DNA of 8,844 bases, from the NCBI GenBank assembly GCA_937989795.1, contig CALKBB010000201.1, positions 1-8,844 of the forward strand. The letters run 5' to 3'. The stretch comes from an uncultured Collinsella sp. (lineage in GTDB: Bacteria; Actinomycetota; Coriobacteriia; Coriobacteriales; Coriobacteriaceae). Of the stretch, positions 1 to 6,769 are shown one piece after another. The translations under genes were made by a program, and so were the position numbers. The notes beneath the pieces are model-generated. The model made no database searches. It was given only the letters and a program-made list of their open reading frames with translations, and had not been told where the DNA came from. Numbering within the stretch: position 1 is the stretch's first letter; each line of letters opens with the position of its first letter.

Positions 1-997
1 GACGACGGCGCTTGGGCATCGACGTGCCGGCAAGACGGTCGGCGCTCGACAGGCCATCGCCCACGTCGACGCCGTTCTCGCGATCGAGCTCCATGAGCGC
101 CAGGCGCATCTCGGGCGACTCGATGCGCTCGAGCACGTCGCGCGTCACGCGGTCGGGGCGGCAGTTGCAGCCCTGCTCGGCGGCCTTCTTTTTGCAGCCC
201 TCCGAGCACGTCATATCGGCCAGGTTGACCTTAAAGACTTTGCCGTTCTCCAGGCGCAGCACCAGCTGCTCACGCGGCGTGTCATACTCCTGGATACGCG
301 CCTTGCCAAGCGGCGTATCGATGAGCGTCTTCTTTTTGGGCGCACGGCTCTTAAAGTCCTTGTAGGCCTCGAACTCATAACGCAGGCAGCACATCAGGCG
401 GCCGCAAACGCCGCTGATTTTGGACGAGTTGAGCGGTAGGTCCTGCTCTTTTGCCATGCGAATCGAGACGGGCTCAAACTGTCCGCCAAAGCGCGTGCAG
501 CAGAGCTCCTGTCCGCACTGGGCATAGCCGCCCACCAGGCGGGTCTCGTCGCGCACGCCGATCTGGCGCATGTCGACGCGAATGTGCAGCGTCGAGGACA
601 GATCCTTGACGAGCTGGCGAAAATCGACGCGCTCCTCGGCCGCAAAGTAGAACACGGCCTTCTCGCCGCCAAACAGGTACTCGACGCCCACCGGTTTCAT
701 CTCGAGGTCGAGCTCCTTGACCAGGCGGCGGAAGTCGACCATGGCCTCGTCGCCCTGGATGGCCAGGTCGTCGGCAAGCTGCAGGTCGATGTCGCTCGCC
801 ACGCGTAGCACGGGCTTGAGCGGCTGACCGATCTCGTCTTGCGGCACCTCAAAGGGATCGGCCGTGACCAGGCCGATCTCGGTTCCGCGCTCGGTGGAGC
901 AAATGGCATAATCGGCCTCGAGGATATCCAAATCCTGCGGATCGAACCACAGGTCGCGCGAGGCATAGGTAAACTTAACGGGTACGACTAACGGCAT
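1..997 (-). CDS. ricT: PSP1-domain protein, RicT/YaaT family (3' end cut by the window)
   Basis: 332 codons are visible and the frame is still open at the left edge. The central region is a typical PSP1/YaaT core with two cysteine motifs: CGQELCC (C161, C166, C167) and CGRLMCCLRYE (C198, C203, C204). In Bacillus subtilis, RicT (YaaT) forms a complex with RicA and RicF that carries [4Fe-4S] clusters, acts with RNase Y in mRNA maturation and affects competence, sporulation and biofilm formation. Whether RicA and RicF partners exist here cannot be seen. A further cluster, C264, C268, C277 and C279, follows the core, and the visible end is basic (PKRRR). The ATG at 997 lies inside the last codons of holB (10-base overlap) and has AGGAAGG seven bases upstream, so translation is probably coupled to holB. 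Bacillus has the same tmk, holB, yaaT order, which supports the call. Family is certain; the exact role in this organism is inferred. Confidence 0.9.
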   Translation of the reverse strand, partial: MPLVVPVKFTYASRDLWFDPQDLDILEADYAICSTERGTEIGLVTADPFEVPQDEIGQPLKPVLRVASDIDLQLADDLAIQGDEAMVDFRRLVKELDLEMKPVGVEYLFGGEKAVFYFAAEERVDFRQLVKDLSSTLHIRVDMRQIGVRDETRLVGGYAQCGQELCCTRFGGQFEPVSIRMAKEQDLPLNSSKISGVCGRLMCCLRYEFEAYKDFKSRAPKKKTLIDTPLGKARIQEYDTPREQLVLRLENGKVFKVNLADMTCSEGCKKKAAEQGCNCRPDRVTRDVLERIESPEMRLALMELDRENGVDVGDGLSSADRLAGTSMPKRRR

Positions 998-2115
998 TTC
1001 AGTGCCTTCCTGATATCGAACAGCATGACCTCGATGGCCAGCTGGGGAGTAACGTTTCTGGCGATGTTGCGCTCGGCGGTCGCGACTGCCTCGAGCGCCC
1101 GCGTGGCACCCGCAACATTGGTCGCGGCGGCAAGCCGCCCGATCGTGTCGCGCACGTCCTCGTTCACTACGTCGGCCGCCTCGTCCTGAAGCGTCAGCAG
1201 CACGTCGCGCATGAGCGTCCGCGCACTCGCCAGCGCTTCCATGATACCCGAACGCTCGCGCGCGTTGAGTTCGCGCTTGTTGCGGTCCTCAAGCTGCTTC
1301 AATGCTCCACGCGACAGGTAATCGGCGTTTTGCTCGAGCACCTTTTCCTGCGTGGACTTGACCTCGGCGAGCGGCGCCTTAACGGCGACGATGAGCGACT
1401 TGGCGCGGCTGAGCACGTCGGCCTCGTCGGCGGCGATGAGCGAATCGATGGCGCGAACCATCTGACGGCGGGCGTCCTGGCGCTCGGCGCTCTTGAGGAA
1501 CTCGATGCCACGCGTGGGGCTTCCCGCCACGGCGACGGCCATGCGGCAACGCGCAGGGTCCTGACCGGTGGCACGGCTCACGGCCTGCGCGGCGACGGCG
1601 GGCGACACCAGCCGAAACGGCACGCACTGGCAGCGGCTCACGATGGTGGGCAGCATCACGTCTGCCGAGGTGCCCAGCAAGATGAACATAACGCCCTCGG
1701 GCGGCTCCTCGAGCGTTTTGAGCAGCGCGTTGGCGGTGTTGGCGCGCAGCTGCTCGGCACGGTCGATGATGTAGACCTTGGCCTTGGCGCGGATGGGCGC
1801 CAGCGGCACGTCGTCGAGCAGCTCGCGGGTCTGGGCGATGAGGTAGCCCGTGGCGCTCTCGGGCGTGTAATAGTGCACGTCGGGGTGCGTATGCCGCGCA
1901 ACGCGCACGCAGCTATCGCATGAGCCGCAGCCATCCTGCTCGCACAGGAAGGCCTGGGCGAGCGCCCACGCGGCGTCGAGCTTGCCCGCGCCGGGCGCGC
2001 CCAAAAACAGGTAGGCGTGCGATGCACGACCGCTGGCGACGGCATTGGTCAAAAAGTCGCGCACGCGTTCCTGAGTGTCAAGCTTGACCAGCAGGCTTGC
2101 CTGAGCGGGGGCCAT
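988..2115 (-). CDS. holB: DNA polymerase III subunit delta' (clamp loader)
   Basis: 375 residues. Delta' is the stator subunit of the clamp-loader complex that opens the beta sliding clamp and places it on primed DNA at the replication fork. The AAA+ fold is recognisable: a P-loop-like GAPGAGK at residues 39-45, a four-cysteine zinc module (C58, C63, C66, C69), LLKTLEEPP at 131-139, and the SRC motif at 160-162 that in clamp loaders supplies the arginine finger to the neighbouring subunit. The P-loop lysine is followed by Leu instead of Ser/Thr, so nucleotide hydrolysis is unlikely, as expected for a delta' stator. The ATG at 2115 is preferred over an upstream in-frame ATG at 2154: it sits one base after the tmk stop and has AGGAGG nine bases upstream, whereas the extra 13 residues would lie inside tmk and look unlike the family. 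The 3' end overlaps ricT by 10 bases. Confidence 0.93.
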   Translation of the reverse strand: MAPAQASLLVKLDTQERVRDFLTNAVASGRASHAYLFLGAPGAGKLDAAWALAQAFLCEQDGCGSCDSCVRVARHTHPDVHYYTPESATGYLIAQTRELLDDVPLAPIRAKAKVYIIDRAEQLRANTANALLKTLEEPPEGVMFILLGTSADVMLPTIVSRCQCVPFRLVSPAVAAQAVSRATGQDPARCRMAVAVAGSPTRGIEFLKSAERQDARRQMVRAIDSLIAADEADVLSRAKSLIVAVKAPLAEVKSTQEKVLEQNADYLSRGALKQLEDRNKRELNARERSGIMEALASARTLMRDVLLTLQDEAADVVNEDVRDTIGRLAAATNVAGATRALEAVATAERNIARNVTPQLAIEVMLFDIRKALKCR

Positions 2116-2116
2116 G

Positions 2117-2800
2117 TTACTCGGCCTCCTTGGCAAGCGCGGCGGCGACGGCATCCTGGGAAATGTCGAGGCCGTAGGCGCGAACCTGCTCGACCGTCTG
2201 TGCGAATACGTCCTCGGTGGACGCGGTCGCGTCGATGAGCTTTACGCGGTTTGGTTCCTCGGCGGCGATGGCGCAAAATCCCTGGTAGACACGCTCTTGG
2301 AAGGCCATGCCCTTAGCCTCCATGCGATCTGCCGCGCCACGGGCTGCCATGCGCAGCGCCGCCTGCTCGGGCGTGATGTGATAGACGAGCGTGAGCGCCG
2401 GGTGCGTCCCCGCGACGGCCAGGTTGTTGGCATCGCGCACTATCTGGCGATCGAGGCCATCGGCAAACGCCTGATAGCAAGTTGTGGAATCGTAGAAGCG
2501 GTCGCACAGGACCACCTTGCCGGCAGCAAGGGCAGGCGCGATGACCTCGTGCACCAACTGGGCGCGCGCGGCCTCGTAGAGCAACAACTCGCAGGTGTCG
2601 CCCATCGCCGTATTGGCGGGGTCGAGCAGCAGAGCACGGATCTTTTCGCTGATGGCGGTACCGCCCGGCTCGCGCAGGGTCACAACCTGGTAGCCGGCAA
2701 GGTCGAGCGCACGGGCAAGCAGGCGCGCCTGCGTAGATTTACCGGCGCCATCGACACCCTCGAGCGTAATGAAGCTATGTTGAGCGGGCTCAAAAGCCAT
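2117..2800 (-). CDS. tmk: Thymidylate kinase (dTMP kinase)
   Basis: 227 residues, close to the usual 205-220 with a short C-terminal extension. The enzyme phosphorylates dTMP to dTDP with ATP, a step needed for all dTTP synthesis. Visible motifs are the P-loop EGVDGAGKST at 14-23, REPGG at 43-47, the DRF motif at 100-102 followed by YDSTTCYQ, which contacts the thymidine and its phosphate, and a LID segment around 150-170 with an ADRMEAK stretch. The ATG at 2800 has AGGAAGG ten bases upstream and gives the normal N-terminus. A promoter-like TTGGGA-17-TATCAT pair lies 54-82 bases upstream. The gene heads the tmk-holB-ricT operon; its stop is one base from the holB start. Identity is clear from motifs and context. 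Confidence 0.96.
   Translation of the reverse strand: MAFEPAQHSFITLEGVDGAGKSTQARLLARALDLAGYQVVTLREPGGTAISEKIRALLLDPANTAMGDTCELLLYEAARAQLVHEVIAPALAAGKVVLCDRFYDSTTCYQAFADGLDRQIVRDANNLAVAGTHPALTLVYHITPEQAALRMAARGAADRMEAKGMAFQERVYQGFCAIAAEEPNRVKLIDATASTEDVFAQTVEQVRAYGLDISQDAVAAALAKEAE
2125..2130 (-). promoter_or_regulatory. Ribosome binding site fixing the holB start
   Basis: A perfect AGGAGG lies within the last codons of tmk, nine bases before the ATG at 2115. It decides between that start and the upstream in-frame ATG at 2154, and suggests that tmk and holB are translationally coupled. Confidence 0.8.
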
Positions 2801-2853
2801 GGGCGCAGCCCCTTCCTACAAGGCGCGTAAATGCGAGTTATAGCAACCAAGCC

Positions 2854-2882
2854 ATGATACCCCAGGGGCAGGCGCGTCCCAA
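2854..2882 (-). promoter_or_regulatory. Probable promoter of the tmk-holB-ricT operon
   Basis: On the minus strand a -35-like TTGGGA (2877-2882) and a -10-like TATCAT (2854-2859) are separated by exactly 17 bases. A start about seven bases downstream would leave a leader of roughly 45 bases before the tmk ATG. The match is good for a main sigma factor (4/6 and 5/6) but was found by eye, with no transcript data. Confidence 0.5.
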
Positions 2883-2910
2883 ATCCAACCTAGCCATCGA
2901 GGCATCCCCG

Positions 2911-2979
2911 AAGTTGCGGTGAAATAGGGGCTGATTAAAGCTCCGAGACCGCCAAACAGTCCCTATTTCACCGCAACTT
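2911..2979. repeat. Long inverted repeat between divergent promoters (REP- or MITE-like)
   Basis: The arms 2911-2929 and 2961-2979 are perfect reverse complements over 19 bases (AAGTTGCGGTGAAATAGGG on the left). The pairing continues inward as one G-T wobble and three more pairs, leaving about 23 unpaired bases in the loop. The element lies upstream of both the tmk promoter and the plus-strand -10 box, so neither transcript should carry it. It has no T-tract and no reading frame. The length and precision of the arms look like a repetitive extragenic palindrome or a small non-autonomous element. An operator or a supercoil-driven cruciform is also possible. Confidence 0.8.
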
Positions 2980-3004
2980 ATGATGGGGAATTTTGGACGC
3001 TGGG

Positions 3005-3010
3005 TATAAT
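3005..3010 (+). promoter_or_regulatory. -10 box for the zinc-ribbon gene
   Basis: A perfect TATAAT, preceded by TGGG, lies 37 bases upstream of the ATG at 3048. A start near 3017 would give a 5' leader of about 30 bases. I find no good -35 at 16-18 bases (the hexamers there are GATGGG-like), so the promoter may be weak or activator-dependent. Confidence 0.5.
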
Positions 3011-3047
3011 CGTCGTATTGCATTGAAATGTGGCGAAAGGAGTGGCA

Positions 3048-4031
3048 ATGTCTCAGTATTGCGCCTCGTGCGGCAAGCTTCTTGCAGATAATGCCAAGTT
3101 CTGCACCTCGTGCGGTGCACCTGTTGAGCAAACAACCGCGAGCGATAGCCAGCCCGCTTTTGAGCAGACCGGCTCCCTTGATACGCCGCAAGTCAAGGCG
3201 GACGACCCCCTCGCCTATCGCCCCGACCCCGCCGCAGGCCCCGCGGCCGTCGAGACCACGCAGCGCATACCCGTCGCGAGCGACTCGCCCCAACAGCAGC
3301 CGGCTCCCGCATACGCGCCCGCTTCGCCACAGACCCCCGCTCCCAAAAAGAGCGGCACCGGGCCGCTTATCGCCGTTATCGTTGTGCTGGTGGCGATCAT
3401 CATCGCCCTGGTCGTTTTCTTTGTGATCAAGCCTTTCGACAACGCCGCCACGCAGACGTCTGCCGAGGTAGCTAAGCTGCACCATGACGTCGACGACGAT
3501 GACCTAAAGCCTCTCGGCGATCCCAACAGCCTGTACGACGATGATGACGATGACGACGAGGATGGCGGCGAAGCAACGCTCTCCGAGCAGAATCTCTACC
3601 GCCGACTGAGCGAATACTACGACTTGCTCGAAGACCTCGACAGCTACGTCCGTGGCTGCGCGCAGAACTTCAACGGCAGCTATCTGGAAGAGGATCGAAC
3701 CACCCGTCAAAATCTCGCCGACGTCGCCGAGCGCACGGAGGACACCATCGAGCAGTATTACGACATCGTCGAGGACCTAGACGTTCCGACGAGCTCCAAG
3801 AACTACAGCTCCTGGAAGGACATCATCGCCCTGTACGACGACCTGGATCACCGCATTGACGCAATCTGTGATGCCTGGGAGATCAGCCTGAAATACGCCA
3901 AGCCTGCGGACCACAAGAATGAGATCGTGGCGCCGCTGTCGCGCGACAACGTGGCGGGCACCAATGACAATAAGTACCGCCTAGACTTTGAGGAGCGCTA
4001 TCCCGGCGCCAAGCCTGTCGAGGTGAACTAG
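3048..4031 (+). CDS. Zinc-ribbon, single-span membrane protein with acidic outer domain; function unknown
   Basis: 327 residues and not a recognised enzyme. The order is: an N-terminal zinc ribbon with CASC at 5-8 and CTSC at 19-22; a Pro/Ala/Gln-rich, probably disordered linker (about 25-100); a KK pair and one strong membrane helix (about 106-127); an aspartate-rich segment with seven Asp in a row (164-170) and other Asp runs; then a largely helical, acidic C-terminal domain (about 178-327) with two cysteines (C204, C274). Positive residues before the helix suggest the ribbon is cytoplasmic and the C-terminal domain is outside. Similar ribbon-linker-helix proteins are common in Gram-positive bacteria with varied outer domains. 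The ATG at 3048 is chosen because AAAGGAG lies five bases upstream; an in-frame GTG at 3030 has no such site and would leave almost no leader. It is the only plus-strand gene here, and it ends at a terminator shared with topA. Confidence 0.85.
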   Translation: MSQYCASCGKLLADNAKFCTSCGAPVEQTTASDSQPAFEQTGSLDTPQVKADDPLAYRPDPAAGPAAVETTQRIPVASDSPQQQPAPAYAPASPQTPAPKKSGTGPLIAVIVVLVAIIIALVVFFVIKPFDNAATQTSAEVAKLHHDVDDDDLKPLGDPNSLYDDDDDDDEDGGEATLSEQNLYRRLSEYYDLLEDLDSYVRGCAQNFNGSYLEEDRTTRQNLADVAERTEDTIEQYYDIVEDLDVPTSSKNYSSWKDIIALYDDLDHRIDAICDAWEISLKYAKPADHKNEIVAPLSRDNVAGTNDNKYRLDFEERYPGAKPVEVN

Positions 4032-4059
4032 TCGCATGCGACGGTCTTAATCGACTAGT
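4027..4059. repeat. Inverted repeat and 12-bp palindrome over the stop codon
   Basis: ACTAGTCG (4027-4034) is repeated inverted as CGACTAGT (4052-4059), enclosing 17 bases. Inside the left half, GTCGCATGCGAC (4031-4042) is a perfect 12-bp palindrome starting at the last base of the TAG stop. It may form a weak 3' hairpin ahead of the true terminator. No function is evident. Confidence 0.45.
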
Positions 4060-4088
4060 CATTCAAGAACGTCCCCAATGACTACGCA

Positions 4089-4126
4089 AAAAACGAGCGA
4101 GGATCATGGGACCCTCGCTCGTTTTT
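4089..4126. terminator. Bidirectional rho-independent terminator between the zinc-ribbon gene and topA
   Basis: A perfect 9-bp GC-rich stem, CGAGCGAGG (4094-4102) with CCTCGCTCG (4113-4121), closes a 10-base loop. It is flanked by an A-run on the left and a T-run on the right, so either strand yields a hairpin followed by at least five U. It lies between two convergent genes, 58 bases after one stop and 28 bases after the other, and should end both transcripts. Confidence 0.9.
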
Positions 4127-4153
4127 GTTTTGGGCTATGTTTCGGCTGCGCCG

Positions 4154-6763
4154 CTACTTGTCGGCGGCCGCCTTCTTGGTGGTCGTCTTTTTCGCGGCAG
4201 TCTTCTTGGCAGTCGTCTTCTTGGCAGCAGTCTTCTTTGCCGCCGTCGTCTTCTTGGCCGCGGTCGTCTTCTTCGCCGTGCTCGCCTTGGTCGTGGTCTT
4301 GCGGCCGCGGGCGGGCTTCTTCTCCTTGGTCGGGCAGTCCATGTTCACGCAGATGCGCCACGGGCCGCGCGCCGTGTTGACCACCACGATGGGGGCGCCG
4401 CACTCGGGGCAAGTCTCACCCGTCGCCTCGAGCTTGCCGCGCGCCGGCAGAGGATAGCTCACGCCGCAGTCATCGTAGTTGGTGCAGCGGATAAAGCGCT
4501 TGCCGCTCTTCTCGCTCTTGTGCGCGATCAGGTCGCCATGGCGTCCGGCCTCGGCGCACACCTTGCACTCGCCCACCTTAAGGTCGGGCTCGTAGTTGGT
4601 GGGGCACGTGGGGTTCACGCAAATCTCGAAGGCCTTCTGGCGGAACGGCTGGCATTTTATGCGCGGCGCGCCGCACTCGGGACACACGGCCGCCTCGCCC
4701 TCGAGCGGGCTCACCTTGACGCCGCTCGGCACCGGATAGGTAACGTCGCAGTCGGGCCAGCCCATGCAGCCAATGAAGCTGCCGCGGGTCTTGGCGCTCG
4801 TCTTCATAACCAGGTCCTTGCCGCACTTGGGGCAAGCGCCCACGCGCGCATCGGCCGTGACGGCGTCGCTGATGGCGTCGCCCAGCTCCTGCGTGTGCTT
4901 GAGCAGCTCGTCGAGCACGCCAGCCAGCAGCGCGCGCGAGTGCGTCACGACATGCTCTTCGGTGTCCTCGCCGCGCTCCACACGGGTCATATCGCCATCG
5001 AGCTCGCTGGTCATATCGGGGCTCGTGATGCGCGGGGCAAACTGCGTCAGCGCGTCGATGATGGCAATGCCCAGCTGGCTCGGCTCCACGGGATCGTTTT
5101 TGAGATAGCGCACGGCATACAGGCGCTCGATGATGCTCGCGCGCGTGGACTTGGTGCCCAGGCCGCGCTTTTCCATCTCCTGCACAAGCTTGCCCTGGCT
5201 GTAGCGCGCGGGCGGCTCGGTCTGCTTGGCCTCGAGCTTAATGTCGAACACGTCGACCGTATCGCCCTGCTCCAGCGGCGGCATCTGCTCGTCGCGCTTA
5301 AGGCCGTACGGGTACGCCTCGCGGAAGCCCGGGGTCACGAGCACATCGCCCGAAGCCACGAACGGCTCGCCGTTCACATCGAGCTCGAGCTTAGTGTTCT
5401 CGATGGTCGCGGGTCCCATGAGCGTTGCCAGGAAGCGACGGGCGATGAGGTCGTAGAGCTTACGCTGGCCGCCGTCGAGCGTGGACGGATCGCCCTCGCC
5501 CGTGGGATAGATAGGCGGGTGATCGGTGGTCTCGACCTTGCCGCGCGTGGGCTTCATGGGACCGGCGAGCACCTTTTTGCACACCGGCGCCAGCGCCGGG
5601 TTGATCTTTGCCAGATCGCTCACCACGGCGCCCAGATCGAGCGTCGCGGGGTACACGGTGTTGTCGACACGCGGGTAGCTGATGAGGCCCGCCATGTAGA
5701 GGGACTCGGCGATGCGCATGGTACGCGCAGGCGAGATGCCCTCGGCTGCGGCGGCAGCCTGCAGCGAGGTGGTCGCAAACGGCGTGGGTGGCTGCTGCTT
5801 GCGTGAGCGCTTGGTCACCGCGGCGACGGTTGCCGTCGTAACGCCGTCGACATGGCCGTATGCCGTCTCGGCAGCATCCTTGTCGGTAAAGCGTGCCGTC
5901 TTGTGCGCAATCTTAAAGCGGTCGTCCTCGGCAGCGCCCTGTGCGGATCCCATGCCGCGGATCTGCCAATAGTCCTCGGGCACAAACGCCATGCGCTCGC
6001 GCTCGCGCTCGACCACCAGGGCAAGCGTCGGCGTCTGCACGCGGCCGGCGGAACGTACGTTGCCAAAGCCGCCAAACTTGGCGAGCGTCAGGTAGCGCGT
6101 GAGCACCGCGCCCCAAATGAGGTCGATGTGCTGACGGCTCTCGCCGGCGTCGGCCAGGTTCTGGTCGAGCGAGACGAGATTATCGAAGGCCTGCGTGATC
6201 TCGGCCTTGGTAAACGAAGAATACTGGGCGCGGGCGACCGGCAGATCGGGCGCAACCTCGCGCACCTTGTTGAGGGCGTCCGAACCGATCAGCTCGCCCT
6301 CGCGATCGAAGTCCGTGGCGATGATGACGCTGTCGGACTTTTTGGCGAGGTTCTTAAGCGAGCGGATGAGTTCCTTCTCGGCCGGCAGCTTAATGACGGG
6401 TGCCCAGGTGAGATACGGCAGACTCTCAAGCTTCCAGCCCTTGATGGAGATGCCGTCGGCAAGAAACGGCTTGCGCTTGGTGTCGTAAGGCGGACGAGCC
6501 AGGCCATCGGGCATGTCGGCCGGCAGCATCTCGCCGTCCTCGGTGACCGAATACCAGCCCAGCTTTTTATCGAACAGCACGCTGTCGCAAAAATCGGGCG
6601 CAAGGATGTGACCGGCCAGGCCGATGGTCACGCACTCCTCGCCCTGCCACTCAAAACGGTAGATGGCGGTGTTGTACACCTTATCCTTTTTGGGTTTGCC
6701 CGTGGACAGACGCTCGGCGATCTGACGCGCGGCGTCGTTTTTCTCGGCGATGATGAGCTTCAA
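4154..6763 (-). CDS. topA: DNA topoisomerase I (type IA) with four zinc ribbons and a lysine-rich tail
   Basis: 869 residues. Type IA topoisomerases cut one strand through a 5'-phosphotyrosine, pass the other strand through, and relax negative supercoils. The Toprim domain is N-terminal (LIIAEKND near 3-10; acidic triad in DFDREG, 151-156). The strand-passage motif SAGRVQTPTLALV is at 238-250 and the active-site motif ISYPRVDN at 361-368, with Y363 the expected nucleophile. The usual Thr after the Arg is Val (V366). Four C4 zinc ribbons follow: C644/647/666/672, C694/697/715/720, C733/736/760/766 and C785/788/805/810. The tail (about 811-869) has 20 lysines and repeats of the KKTTAA type, like the basic tails of other actinobacterial TopA proteins. 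The start is TTG, with AGGAG six bases upstream and a perfect family N-terminus. The N-terminal half reads more like archaeal/topoisomerase III-type sequences than E. coli TopA; this is an impression only. It probably shares a transcript with hypB, 54 bases upstream. Confidence 0.95.
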   Translation of the reverse strand: MKLIIAEKNDAARQIAERLSTGKPKKDKVYNTAIYRFEWQGEECVTIGLAGHILAPDFCDSVLFDKKLGWYSVTEDGEMLPADMPDGLARPPYDTKRKPFLADGISIKGWKLESLPYLTWAPVIKLPAEKELIRSLKNLAKKSDSVIIATDFDREGELIGSDALNKVREVAPDLPVARAQYSSFTKAEITQAFDNLVSLDQNLADAGESRQHIDLIWGAVLTRYLTLAKFGGFGNVRSAGRVQTPTLALVVERERERMAFVPEDYWQIRGMGSAQGAAEDDRFKIAHKTARFTDKDAAETAYGHVDGVTTATVAAVTKRSRKQQPPTPFATTSLQAAAAAEGISPARTMRIAESLYMAGLISYPRVDNTVYPATLDLGAVVSDLAKINPALAPVCKKVLAGPMKPTRGKVETTDHPPIYPTGEGDPSTLDGGQRKLYDLIARRFLATLMGPATIENTKLELDVNGEPFVASGDVLVTPGFREAYPYGLKRDEQMPPLEQGDTVDVFDIKLEAKQTEPPARYSQGKLVQEMEKRGLGTKSTRASIIERLYAVRYLKNDPVEPSQLGIAIIDALTQFAPRITSPDMTSELDGDMTRVERGEDTEEHVVTHSRALLAGVLDELLKHTQELGDAISDAVTADARVGACPKCGKDLVMKTSAKTRGSFIGCMGWPDCDVTYPVPSGVKVSPLEGEAAVCPECGAPRIKCQPFRQKAFEICVNPTCPTNYEPDLKVGECKVCAEAGRHGDLIAHKSEKSGKRFIRCTNYDDCGVSYPLPARGKLEATGETCPECGAPIVVVNTARGPWRICVNMDCPTKEKKPARGRKTTTKASTAKKTTAAKKTTAAKKTAAKKTTAKKTAAKKTTTKKAAADK
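4172..4273 (-). repeat. topA: Imperfect coding repeats for the Lys/Thr/Ala tail of TopA
   Basis: Short degenerate repeats (GTCTTCTTGGCAGC-like on the plus strand) encode repeated AAKKT and AKKTT units. Such tracts can gain or lose units by slippage, so tail length may vary between strains. The basic tail probably holds DNA, as is known for mycobacterial and Streptomyces TopA. Confidence 0.7.
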
Positions 6764-6769
6764 AAGAGG

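Noticed and set aside
2114..2830. 238-codon plus-strand open frame antisense to tmk
   Set aside because: It covers exactly the tmk gene, whose P-loop and DRF motifs are unmistakable; no ribosome site or domain is seen.
3030..3047. GTG at 3030 as the start of the zinc-ribbon gene
   Set aside because: It would add six residues that contain the ribosome binding site itself (AAAGGAG), and no Shine-Dalgarno precedes it. The ATG at 3048 fits better.
2838..3485. 215-codon minus-strand open frame across the intergenic repeat and zinc-ribbon gene
   Set aside because: It reads through the inverted repeat and the tmk promoter, and its composition is that of an antisense shadow. The plus-strand frame with zinc ribbon and membrane helix is far more credible.
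4106..5806. 566-codon plus-strand open frame antisense to topA
   Set aside because: It lies opposite a certain topA gene with full motifs. Its product is a His/Arg/Ala/Leu-rich sequence typical of antisense frames in GC-rich DNA, and it begins inside the terminator with no ribosome site.
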